From NCBI RefSeq assembly GCF_024623455.1, contig NZ_JANIPJ010000001.1, positions 310,001-374,000 on the forward strand: DNA of 64,000 bases. The letters run 5' to 3'. The notes beneath the pieces were generated by a model that saw only the letters and a program-made list of their open reading frames with translations, had not been told where the DNA came from and searched no databases. Below, piece by piece: positions 7,377-14,889 of the stretch. The translations under genes and the position numbers were made by a program. Origin of the DNA: Paenibacillus soyae (GTDB lineage Bacteria > Bacillota > Bacilli > Paenibacillales > Paenibacillaceae). The first letter of the stretch is position 1; the number at the start of each line of letters is the position of its first letter.

Positions 7377-7397
7377 ACGAGCAGAAGGAAGATGCGC

Positions 7398-8180
7398 ATG
7401 CATGATATCGCCGCTATAATCGGAACGGCTTCCGCGGGAGCCGTTTTGTTTTATTTATTGTTCATATTCCCTGCGCAATGGCTCAAGGTGGAGAGAGTTC
7501 GGGAGCCGCTTGGACTTGGCATTCGAGTATTGCAGATCAGCGATTTGCATGTGGACATGCTGAGAATATCAAGCGGCAAGCTTCGAAGAGTTATTGAGAG
7601 AGAGAAGCCGGACTATATCTTTCTTACCGGCGACTATACGCATACGTTGGCGGATTTTCCGAAGCTCGGCCGTTATTTGAGCGCGATCGCTGGCGTAGGC
7701 GTTCCCGTATACGCGGTGCTCGGCAATCATGACCATCAACTGGCGAAGATTAGCCGGATGGTTGGTCTATTCGACCAATACGGAATAAGAGTGCTGCGCA
7801 ACGAATCGCTGGAGCTCCCTCAGTTCCACTTGGTCGGCATCGACAACGACAGCACCGGCCATAGCCGCGCCGAAGCGTCGTTCCAACGGGTACGCGAGCA
7901 ATCGGGCAAGCCGATTATCGTCATCACGCATGACCCGAACGTCGTGCTGAAGATTCGAAGGGACTATGATTACCTTATGTCCGGCCATTTGCACGGCAAG
8001 CAGTTCAACATCCCGTTTTTTTTCAAATTCAAACATAAGGGCGCGCTCCCCGCGCGGGGTATTTACAAGGGGCTTCACCGTCATGACCGCGGACCCTTCT
8101 ATATTTCGAAAGGAATCGGCCAGGCCGGTATCAATGTCCGTTTTTTGGTACGGAGCGAAGTGACGTTGCATGAGCTATAA
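7398..8180 (+). CDS. Membrane-anchored metallophosphoesterase
   Basis: This is a 260-residue calcineurin-like phosphoesterase of the YaeI/YkuE type. An N-terminal membrane segment (about residues 6-25) is followed by the metal-binding motifs ISDLHVD, GDYTH, GNHDH, THDPN and GHLHG in the expected order. The ATG at 7398 is preferred to the one at 7392 because AGAAGGAAG is at proper distance only for the former. Family members hydrolyse phosphate esters such as lipid pyrophosphates; the substrate here cannot be told. It begins 21 nt after the second PqqD gene, so read-through from that promoter is possible. Confidence 0.85.
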   Translation: MHDIAAIIGTASAGAVLFYLLFIFPAQWLKVERVREPLGLGIRVLQISDLHVDMLRISSGKLRRVIEREKPDYIFLTGDYTHTLADFPKLGRYLSAIAGVGVPVYAVLGNHDHQLAKISRMVGLFDQYGIRVLRNESLELPQFHLVGIDNDSTGHSRAEASFQRVREQSGKPIIVITHDPNVVLKIRRDYDYLMSGHLHGKQFNIPFFFKFKHKGALPARGIYKGLHRHDRGPFYISKGIGQAGINVRFLVRSEVTLHEL

Positions 8181-8186
8181 GATGAT

Positions 8187-8352
8187 GTTCAAAAAGTCCA
8201 CTTTTGATCACGAGGTATACCATGGAGTATATTCGACATCGAATCTTGAATTTAGCCGAAACTTCCGGTGCTCACGTAGCTCCACTACGCTCCGTTCCTC
8301 AGTTTCTAGCTTCATCCAAGCTTCTCGGTGCTGAAAACTGAACTTTTTGAAC
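8187..8352. repeat. Intergenic palindrome-ended repeat, copy 1
   Basis: This 166-bp element is bounded by inverted ends GTTCAAAAAGT and ACTTTTTGAAC. A close copy of 165 bp lies at 32292-32456. Shared internal blocks include CTTTTGATCACGA, CGACATCGAAT, TTCCGGTGCTCACGTAG, CTCCACTACGCTCCG, CTAGCTTCATCCAA and TCTCGGTGCTGAAAA. It has no open reading frame worth noting and the ends can pair, as expected for a MITE-like or long-hairpin intergenic repeat. Confidence 0.85.
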
Positions 8353-8373
8353 TTGATTTAAATAATAAAAGTA

Positions 8374-8402
8374 TTGACTGCTCGCATGAGCGTTGATATT
8401 AT
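8374..8402 (+). promoter_or_regulatory. Promoter of the symporter gene
   Basis: TTGACT (8374-8379) and TATTAT (8397-8402) with a 17-bp spacer. Transcription would start near 8409, leaving a leader of about 115 nt before the symporter start codon. Confidence 0.6.
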
Positions 8403-8430
8403 TTTTCATACATAATCGACCGTTCGAGCG

Positions 8431-8484
8431 GAGATTTCCTATTTCGGGGAATCTCTTTTTTATTTGGAGCGGAGATTGGAAATC
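8431..8484 (+). promoter_or_regulatory. Transcription attenuator in the symporter leader
   Basis: GAGATTTCC (8431-8439) pairs with GGGAATCTC (8447-8455), followed by six T residues: an intrinsic terminator between promoter and gene. The same 5' arm can instead pair with GGAAATC at 8478-8484 (7 bp), which would break the terminator. A GAGCGGAGATT block occurs in both regions. This is the layout of an attenuator; the sensing signal is unknown. Confidence 0.5.
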
Positions 8485-8522
8485 CTTAGTATTGAACATC
8501 TAGAAGGAGTGATGAATGAGTC

Positions 8523-9878
8523 ATGGAAAATAATCTGATTACCGCATTCGAAACGAACGGCGTTTCGTTGCTGATCTCGGCCGTTCTGCTCGGCTTGCTC
8601 TACGTGCTTGCGAAGAAACGGGTAGGCTTCGGCACCCGCGTGCTGCTTGCTCTCGGCCTGGGCCTTGCCGCCGGCTTGATCTTCAATAACTTTGCCTTGG
8701 AGACGGAAGGCGTTGCGACGATCGGTTCCATCTACATTAATTTTATCCGAATGATCGTAATTCCGCTCGTGTTCGTGCTTGTCATCAACAGCATCATTTC
8801 CATAACGAATATGAACTATTTAAGAAAGCTTAGCTTCAAGACCATTGGCTGGTTTCTCGGCACGACGGGCGTAGCGGCCATTATCGGCCTCCTGGTCGCG
8901 GTTCTTGTCAATCCGGGAGCGGGTTTCCACGCCTCGCAGCCGGAAGGCTTCGAAGCAAGGGAAATTCCGAGCTTCTTCCAAGTCATTCTGGACCAAATGC
9001 CGTCCAATCCGATTAATGACGCGGCTCAAGGCAAGGTCGTGCCGATTCTGATCTTCGCGCTGTTCATCGCCATAGCGGTGGTGAAGGTCGGCAGCAAAAA
9101 GCCGGAGGCCGTGGCGCCGTTCAGGGCGTTCATCGCTTCCGCGACGGACATCATGCATCAGGTCGTGAAATACGTGCTTCGTTTTACGCCGTACGGGGTA
9201 TACGCGCTGATCGCGGTTATGGCCGCCAAGTATGGCTGGGAGACGCTTGAACCGCTGGCGATGCTGATCGCCGTATCGTATATCGCGCTGCTGCTGCATT
9301 TCGTATTCGTGTTCGGCGGATTGGTGTCCTTCGTAGCCAAGGTGAATCCGATCAAGTTTTTCAAAAAAGCGTATCCGACGGTCGCCGTCGCGTTCACGAC
9401 GCGAAGCTCCTTCGCCACGCTGCCAATCAATTTGGAGGTCATCACCAAACGACTGCGCGTGTCGCCCAAAATCGCAAGCTTCGTCGCGCCCCTTGGCGCG
9501 TCGATGAACTTTAACGGCTGCGGCGGCGTCTGGCCGGCTGTCGTATCCGTCTTCGTGGCGGAAGTGTACGGCATCACGCTTAGCATGACGGATTATGTGC
9601 TGATCGTGCTGGTGAGCGTCATTTCATCGATAGGAGTGGCCGGCGTGCCGGGACCTGCGTCGATCTCGACAACGGTTGTGCTTACGGCCATCGGATTGCC
9701 GCTGGAGGGGATCGCGCTGGTTGTCGCCGTCGAGTCCCTCATCGACATGGGCCGCACCGCGGTGAATGCGACGGGCACGACAGTTACGGCGCTTCTTGTT
9801 GCGAATTCGGAGGGAGAGTTCGACCGCGAATCGTTCAATCGCGGGGAAGAAGACGAAATGGAGCTTAATCCCGCGTAA
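8523..9878 (+). CDS. Cation:dicarboxylate/amino acid symporter
   Basis: This 451-residue integral membrane protein is of the DAACS (GltP/TcyP) family, with about eight hydrophobic segments, an unstructured acidic C-terminus and the characteristic re-entrant region (SSFATLPINLEV and later ASMNFNGCGG). The short N-terminal lead-in before the first conserved helix (LLYVLAKKRVGFGTRVLLALGLGL) is reminiscent of the cystine transporter TcyP, but glutamate or C4-dicarboxylates are also possible substrates. The ATG at 8523 is the only in-frame start, and it sits 13 nt from AAGGAG. That site also serves tiny overlapping frames, which might couple translation. Confidence 0.85.
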   Translation: MENNLITAFETNGVSLLISAVLLGLLYVLAKKRVGFGTRVLLALGLGLAAGLIFNNFALETEGVATIGSIYINFIRMIVIPLVFVLVINSIISITNMNYLRKLSFKTIGWFLGTTGVAAIIGLLVAVLVNPGAGFHASQPEGFEAREIPSFFQVILDQMPSNPINDAAQGKVVPILIFALFIAIAVVKVGSKKPEAVAPFRAFIASATDIMHQVVKYVLRFTPYGVYALIAVMAAKYGWETLEPLAMLIAVSYIALLLHFVFVFGGLVSFVAKVNPIKFFKKAYPTVAVAFTTRSSFATLPINLEVITKRLRVSPKIASFVAPLGASMNFNGCGGVWPAVVSVFVAEVYGITLSMTDYVLIVLVSVISSIGVAGVPGPASISTTVVLTAIGLPLEGIALVVAVESLIDMGRTAVNATGTTVTALLVANSEGEFDRESFNRGEEDEMELNPA

Positions 9879-9895
9879 TAGCGTAAGAAAAGACA

Positions 9896-9943
9896 AACGC
9901 CCTTGGACGTTCGGCTATTGCCGAAACGAGCCAAGGGCGTTTC
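9896..9943 (+). terminator. Terminator after the symporter
   Basis: Long stem AAACGCCCTTGG / CCAAGGGCGTTT enclosing a second small stem (GTTCGGC/GCCGAAC-like), with T-rich sequence after it. It also serves the convergent small gene at 9950-10234, since the arms are symmetric. Confidence 0.8.
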
Positions 9944-9949
9944 TGCTAT

Positions 9950-10234
9950 TTAAGGTTCGTCCTGCACTTCCGGAACGGCGGCGTTCGCGTAGTCGTCTTC
10001 GCCCGGATAATCTCGGCCGATCCCGCGGTGAAGCGTGCGGTTCTCGTAGCCGAATCGTTCGGAGGATCTCTGGCTCATCCGCCACGGCGAGCTTTTTGCG
10101 AATGTTTCGCTTAGAAGCGAAGAGCCGTACGGTCCTTCGGGGAACTCTTCGAGTGCAAGGTCATTCCGCTGAGATTCAACAGTCGACACATCCTTGTAGT
10201 AACGATCGCGTTCTTCCGATTCGTACCGGTCCAT
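9950..10234 (-). CDS. Small charged hypothetical protein
   Basis: This is a 94-residue soluble protein rich in Glu, Arg, Ser and Tyr (starts MDRYESEERDRYYKD). I do not recognise a family. It has no signal peptide or membrane segment, no cysteine and little predicted hydrophobic core, so it may be largely disordered. A good ribosome site (AGGAGGAG) precedes the ATG, which supports it being a real gene. It lies 51 nt downstream of the DUF3055-like gene on the same strand and probably shares its message. Confidence 0.65.
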   Translation of the reverse strand: MDRYESEERDRYYKDVSTVESQRNDLALEEFPEGPYGSSLLSETFAKSSPWRMSQRSSERFGYENRTLHRGIGRDYPGEDDYANAAVPEVQDEP

Positions 10235-10285
10235 GGCAAGCTCCTCCTGAAAGCATAGTCAGCTACGACCATAGGATTACCTAGA

Positions 10286-10582
10286 TTAATCCGTAAAATT
10301 CACCGTTCCTACCACAAAATAAAGAAATTGCGTAAGCTCGGAGGCCTCTTCCTCCGTTAATTTAAACGTATGCGCGATGTAGCCTTCCTCCTCCAGGTCA
10401 TCCGGTCCGATAATCGCGGTCTTGCCGGACTGCAAATCCGTAACAAGCTTTTTGCCGTAAAAGCGGTTGGTCGTCGTTATGGCAAGATCGAACCTCGCCA
10501 GGCTGGGGGAAATAAACGTCGTAAACCTTGTCGTCGTCTCTTCCGTCGAATCCGACATGAAGTCGTAATTTGGGAGCTGCAT
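10286..10582 (-). CDS. DUF3055-like protein
   Basis: This 98-residue protein matches the small firmicute family DUF3055 by its pattern: an N-terminal strand region TRFTTFISPSLARFDLAITTTNRFYGKKLV, then SGKTAIIGPDDLEEEGYIAHTF, then a C-terminal helix starting TEEEASELTQFL. The family has no established function. Start at the ATG at 10582, preceded by GGAGG. It is divergent from the HRDC-domain gene. Confidence 0.75.
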   Translation of the reverse strand: MQLPNYDFMSDSTEETTTRFTTFISPSLARFDLAITTTNRFYGKKLVTDLQSGKTAIIGPDDLEEEGYIAHTFKLTEEEASELTQFLYFVVGTVNFTD

Positions 10583-10635
10583 GATTTGTACCTCCGCTGT
10601 TCAATAAAGTAGTGGTATCATTATACAATAATATA

Positions 10636-10664
10636 TTGAATCCTGCCTCGCGTTATGGTAGCAT
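10636..10664 (+). promoter_or_regulatory. Promoter upstream of the HRDC-domain gene
   Basis: TTGAAT (10636-10641) and TAGCAT (10659-10664), 17-bp spacer. Transcription would start near 10671, about 25 nt before the hairpin-T-run at 10696-10733. Confidence 0.45.
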
Positions 10665-10695
10665 AAAAGCAATCGAATGAAGGTACGGACCGAGG

Positions 10696-10733
10696 AAGCA
10701 CCTCTTCTGCTGCGGCAGAAGGGGTGCTTTTTT
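10696..10733 (+). terminator. Intrinsic terminator in the leader of the HRDC-domain gene
   Basis: AAGCACC...GGTGCTT with an inner CTTCTGC/GCAGAAG stem and a run of six T residues. No plus-strand gene precedes it, so it ends a leader transcript of about 60 nt or acts as an attenuator for the gene starting at 10791. Confidence 0.7.
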
Positions 10734-10790
10734 GCGTTTTTTCCGTCATTCGTGAGGACCAATCGAAAAAACGACGAGGAGAGTGTAGGC

Positions 10791-11783
10791 ATGCAAATCG
10801 TATTTCTGAACACGTTCGAGAGGCAAACGGAGGAAGGCGCCAATGTAAGCGCGCAGCTGACTATCAGCGAGGAACAGGGAGTATGGGGCGTGGATTGGCT
10901 GGAAGAGAAAGAAGGAAGCGAGACGGAGCGCTGGTTCGAAGGCGTGTCCTGGGAGGAGATGATGACGGCCTTCCGTTATGGGATAGCCAGAATGATGGGG
11001 CAAGGCTTCGCGCCGATCGTGGACGGGATGCTCGAGAGCGAGCGAGGACCGGGCAGCTACTTAACGATGCTTCAGTGCTATGGAGAAATGCATGCGAATG
11101 ATGAATTGTTCCAGCTGCTGAAGGACTGGCGCCGCAAGACTGCCGCCTCCGAGAAGAAATCCGCCTATTTGGTAGCGACCAACCGCATGCTATGGATGAT
11201 CAGCGCGTTCGTTCCGCAGAGCGGGGAAGAGTTGTCGCAAATTCCGGGCTGGGGCAAAGCGAAGCAAGAAGCTTACGGCGAAGCGGTGCTTCATATTACG
11301 GCCGGAGCGGAACGCGCGACCGGCTTCCCGCTGGATTGGGTGCCTGGGGCTCTGGACGCGGAACAATATACGGCCTGGCTCTACAAGCAGAAGGAGAACA
11401 AATATAAAGGCATGATGGACCGTCAGCAGGAGAAAAAACAAATTTTGCACATTTTGCAGCAAGCAGGGGGATTAGACCAGCTTCAGAAAGAGCTGAAGCT
11501 GTCCCGGCGAGAGCTGCTTCTTCGGATCGAGCAGCTGGAGCAGGAAGGCTACGATATCGACCCGCTGCTGGATAGAGAGCTTAGTCTAGTAGAAGAAGGA
11601 GAACGAGAGCTGATTTGGCAGGCGCTGTCGACATTTGGCGACCGTTATCTGAAGCCGGTTCTCGCGCAAGTATACGGAGAGGATCCGCAGGCGCATGCTG
11701 AACGTCCCGTTGAGCAATTATACGAGAGGCTTCGGCTGATGCGCATGAGTTATCGGAGAAAAAAGCACGAAAAAGCGGTTTAA
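10791..11783 (+). CDS. HRDC-domain protein of unknown function
   Basis: This 330-residue protein has an HRDC domain around residues 115-180 (SAYLVATNRMLWMISAFVPQSGEELSQIPGWGKAKQEAYG), the fold used by RecQ and RNase D to bind nucleic acids. The N-terminal 110 residues are acidic and the C-terminal third is helical and charged, with no helicase or nuclease motifs visible. The start at 10791 follows GACGAGGAGAG. An upstream in-frame ATG at 10677 would run translation through the terminator hairpin and lacks a ribosome site, so it was not used. It is probably a nucleic-acid-binding accessory protein; a full RecQ with its own HRDC domain is encoded at 51478. Confidence 0.75.
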   Translation: MQIVFLNTFERQTEEGANVSAQLTISEEQGVWGVDWLEEKEGSETERWFEGVSWEEMMTAFRYGIARMMGQGFAPIVDGMLESERGPGSYLTMLQCYGEMHANDELFQLLKDWRRKTAASEKKSAYLVATNRMLWMISAFVPQSGEELSQIPGWGKAKQEAYGEAVLHITAGAERATGFPLDWVPGALDAEQYTAWLYKQKENKYKGMMDRQQEKKQILHILQQAGGLDQLQKELKLSRRELLLRIEQLEQEGYDIDPLLDRELSLVEEGERELIWQALSTFGDRYLKPVLAQVYGEDPQAHAERPVEQLYERLRLMRMSYRRKKHEKAV

Positions 11784-11923
11784 TCTATTGAATGGATACA
11801 TTTAACACGTAGGCCGAAAGTCATATATAAAGTTTTGGTAGTATACTTGTCCTATGATTTCAAGTATAATAGTTGCAAACAGACAAATTGCGAATTTTGT
11901 CGAAAAAGGAGCGCATCCTCTTT

Positions 11924-12385
11924 ATGAAGGCAGAATATATAAATCCGTTTCTTGAATCAGCAAAAATCGTAATCGAGCAAGTCGTGCAAATCAGACCTGC
12001 TACTGGACAACTAGGGATCAAGGACATTAAGTTTGTTGAAAACTATATTTGGATTCAAATCGGGATCAACGGACAGATGAATGGGGATATTGTATTCGGA
12101 CTTAGTGAACAGGTTGCGCTCAAGATGGTTTCCGCGATGATGGGCGGATACGCGATTTCCGAAATCGACGAAATTGGCCGAAGCGCCATTTCCGAGCTCG
12201 GCAACATGATCAGCGGCAATGCCAGCACGATACTGTTCAATCAAGGAGTACGTGTCGACATCACGCCGCCAAAACTTATTCAATCCGCGCAATCGGCCGG
12301 CTTCAACGCCTCCCAAGCGCTGACGATTCCTCTTATCATGGAAGGAATCGGTGAGCTGGATATTCAAGTGCTGATAGCGTCCTAA
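11924..12385 (+). CDS. cheX: CheX-type chemotaxis phosphatase
   Basis: This 153-residue protein is of the CheC/CheX/FliY family. The phosphatase helix pattern is visible: EIDEIGRSAISELGNMISGNAS, with the conserved Glu and Asn that act on phospho-CheY. There is one such helix, as in CheX. It would lower CheY-P levels and thus tune flagellar rotation. The ATG at 11924 follows AAAAAGGAG; upstream in-frame codons have no ribosome site. It stands alone, followed by its own terminator. Confidence 0.85.
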   Translation: MKAEYINPFLESAKIVIEQVVQIRPATGQLGIKDIKFVENYIWIQIGINGQMNGDIVFGLSEQVALKMVSAMMGGYAISEIDEIGRSAISELGNMISGNASTILFNQGVRVDITPPKLIQSAQSAGFNASQALTIPLIMEGIGELDIQVLIAS

Positions 12386-12394
12386 TGCGAAAGA

Positions 12395-12417
12395 AGCTCC
12401 TGCGGGGGGCTTTTTTT
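12395..12417 (+). terminator. Terminator after cheX
   Basis: AGCTCC/GGGGCT stem with one G-T pair and a run of seven T residues, starting 9 nt after the cheX stop. Confidence 0.75.
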
Positions 12418-12464
12418 GCTTATTGGGCAAGGGATGAAGTACACTTGAGAGTGGGTGATGTTGG

Positions 12465-13238
12465 ATGTTAAAAGGCAAGATTGTATTGATATCGGGAGCT
12501 TCCAGCGGAATCGGCGCGATCACGGCAGCGATCCTAGCGGAACGGGGAGCGATACCGATCTTGACCGGGCGGAACGTCGAGCGGTTGAAGCAGCAAGCGG
12601 CTTCGATAAAAGGCGAATGCGCCTATTACGTGATGAACGTCACGGACATGGAGCAGGTCCGGCAAACGGTCGACGCGGTCATCGAACGCTACGGGAGAAT
12701 CGATATCCTGCTTAACAATGCGGGATACGGACAGTTCGAGACGATATCGAACATGCCGGTGGAGAGCTTCGAAGCGATGATGGATACGAATTATATGGGG
12801 ATCGTCCGATGCGTGAAGGCCGTTCTTCCGCATATGGAGAAGCGCGGAGAAGGCCACATCGTCAATGTGGCTTCCATGGCGGGGAAGATCGGCTCGGCCA
12901 AATCGACCAGTTATACGGCGACGAAGCACGCCGTGTTAGGCTTCACGAATTCGCTGCGCATGGAGCTGAAGCCGCTTGGCATTCACGTATCGTCGATTAA
13001 CCCCGGTCCGATCGATACGGAATTTTTCGCCATTGCGGATCCGTCCGGCTCTTACGTGAAGAACGTCAGCTGGTTTATGATGAAGCCGCATTACGTGGCG
13101 AGAGCGATCGTCCGCGTCATGGAACGCAAGACGCACGAGCTCGATCTGCCCCGCGCGGCATCGGTCGGCATTAAGCTGTACGGATTATTCCCAAGGGTGG
13201 CCGACCGCATGTTCGGCGGATTGTTTAATAGAAAATAG
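12465..13238 (+). CDS. Short-chain dehydrogenase/reductase
   Basis: This is a 257-residue classical SDR. The cofactor motif SGASSGIG is near residue 10, NNAGYG near residue 84, a catalytic Ser in NVASMAG, and YTATKHA carries the active-site Tyr and Lys. PGPIDT follows. It is an NAD(P)H-dependent oxidoreductase acting on an unknown alcohol or carbonyl substrate. The C-terminal ELDLPRAASVGIKLYGLFPRVADRMFGGLF resembles the YqjQ/DltE-like subgroup. It is 24 nt ahead of the helicase gene, so both may be cotranscribed. Confidence 0.85.
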   Translation: MLKGKIVLISGASSGIGAITAAILAERGAIPILTGRNVERLKQQAASIKGECAYYVMNVTDMEQVRQTVDAVIERYGRIDILLNNAGYGQFETISNMPVESFEAMMDTNYMGIVRCVKAVLPHMEKRGEGHIVNVASMAGKIGSAKSTSYTATKHAVLGFTNSLRMELKPLGIHVSSINPGPIDTEFFAIADPSGSYVKNVSWFMMKPHYVARAIVRVMERKTHELDLPRAASVGIKLYGLFPRVADRMFGGLFNRK

Positions 13239-13262
13239 GCATGAGATAAGCGAGGGAATGGA

Positions 13263-14771
13263 ATGAGCAACAAAACATGGAGCGAGCTCGGAATCGACGC
13301 GAAATTAATCGAGACGCTGAATCAGAACGGCATCAACCAGCCGACGGGCGTACAAGCGGAGACGATCCCGGCACTTCTGGCGGGGCATGACGTAAGCGCT
13401 CGTTCGCAGACGGGAACAGGTAAGACGCTTGCTTTTCTGCTGCCGGTCCTGCAGAAGATTGACACCCAATCGGGAGCGATCCAGGCCGTCATCTTATCGC
13501 CGACGCAAGAGCTGGCCATGCAGATCGTGCGGGTCGCGCAGGTCTATGCCGAGCCGCTCGGCATACGCGTCCAGCAGCTGATCGGCGGCGCTGCCTTGAA
13601 GCGGCAGGTAGAGAAGCTGAAGCTGCGTCCGCAGCTGGTAATCGGAACGCCGGGCCGGCTTCACGAGCTGCTGAAGCTTCGCAAGCTGAAGCTGAGCGAT
13701 GTGCGTCATGTCGTCATCGACGAAGCGGATCAAGTGTTCCAGCTCGGATCTACGAAGGAAGTCGAGGCGGTCCTCTTCGGCATGGGCAAGGATCGCCAGA
13801 TGGCTTTTTTCTCCGCGACGCATCCGGAGCAGATGGCCAGGTTCGAAGGCCGCTGGATGAGATCGGCCACGCGCGTACAGCTGACCCCGGAGCATCGCGT
13901 GTCTCAAACGGTGGAGAACTATTATATTATTAGCGACAAACGGGATAAGACGGACACGGCCAGAAGACTCATTCGTCTGTTGAATCCGAAATCCGCCCTT
14001 CTGTTCTTGAACGATACGAACGAGATTGCCAACTGGGAATCCAAGCTGGCCTATGAAGGCTTTACGGTGGAAATGCTGTATGGCGACGCCGATAAACAGC
14101 GCAGGGCGGCAACGCTCGAGCGTTTCCGCGACGGTCGCTGCCAGCTTCTGCTCGCGACGGATGTCGCGGCGCGCGGACTCGATATCGAGGGTCTGCCGCT
14201 AGTGCTGCAGTTGGATCCGGCCGTCGACGCGGATCATTATGTTCACAGAGCTGGCCGCACGGGCCGGATGGGCCGCAGCGGGACGGTCATTACGATCGTG
14301 ACGCCGCAGGAGCTGTTTATTATGGAGAAATTCCGCAAGCAGCTCGGCATCGATCTTAGCGAACGCGCGATGTATCGCGGCGAGCTGTTGTCCGAGGAGG
14401 AGCTCCGCGAGGCGACAAAACCGAAGCTGGAACGGCTGGCGAAGGAACGCGCGAAACATGATGGGCGAACGGCATCCGCTCCCGGCGAGCCGATATTGCG
14501 AGACTCCCGGACAAGCGACAGGAAGCCGCAGTCTTCTCCTGCGAAGGCGGTCAAGAGCGACGCGTCTTTTGCCCGCTCGACCGGCGGTACGGTTAAGCGG
14601 GAAGCTGCCGTCGTTTCCGGCAAGACGAAGCCGGGCGCGGGTCCCCGTTCAGGCAAGGCGGACAAGCCGCTGACGGCAGCTAAATCGAAAGCCGCCAAGA
14701 AGCGCGACGCCAAAGACAAAGGCGCTCCGAAATGGCTGAAAGAGAAACGCCAGTCGACGAAATCCGATTAA
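13263..14771 (+). CDS. DEAD-box RNA helicase
   Basis: This 502-residue ATP-dependent RNA helicase contains the family motifs in order: Q-motif region (NQPTGVQ), motif I SQTGTGKT, PTQELAMQ, TPGR, VIDEAD (motif II), SATH (motif III), ATDVAARGLD and HRAGRTGR (motif VI). The core most resembles YfmL-type helicases, which act in ribosome assembly and cold adaptation. After residue 395 comes a Lys/Ser/Ala-rich tail of about 100 residues ending KWLKEKRQSTKSD, probably a disordered RNA-binding extension. Confidence 0.9.
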   Translation: MSNKTWSELGIDAKLIETLNQNGINQPTGVQAETIPALLAGHDVSARSQTGTGKTLAFLLPVLQKIDTQSGAIQAVILSPTQELAMQIVRVAQVYAEPLGIRVQQLIGGAALKRQVEKLKLRPQLVIGTPGRLHELLKLRKLKLSDVRHVVIDEADQVFQLGSTKEVEAVLFGMGKDRQMAFFSATHPEQMARFEGRWMRSATRVQLTPEHRVSQTVENYYIISDKRDKTDTARRLIRLLNPKSALLFLNDTNEIANWESKLAYEGFTVEMLYGDADKQRRAATLERFRDGRCQLLLATDVAARGLDIEGLPLVLQLDPAVDADHYVHRAGRTGRMGRSGTVITIVTPQELFIMEKFRKQLGIDLSERAMYRGELLSEEELREATKPKLERLAKERAKHDGRTASAPGEPILRDSRTSDRKPQSSPAKAVKSDASFARSTGGTVKREAAVVSGKTKPGAGPRSGKADKPLTAAKSKAAKKRDAKDKGAPKWLKEKRQSTKSD

Positions 14772-14889
14772 AAAAATATTTTTTTCGAGCCACCCCCTTT
14801 AAACGAGCCCGAGCCCACGAATGTTATGGTCGAAGGTAACAAACGGAATATATTTCCGTAAATCGTACTAAAGGAGAGTGGCTTTTTTG

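Noticed and set aside
11780..11900. GGCCGAAAGT upstream of cheX as a sigma-D -10 element.
   Set aside because: It differs from GCCGATAT at several positions and no TAAA-type -35 is found at the needed distance.
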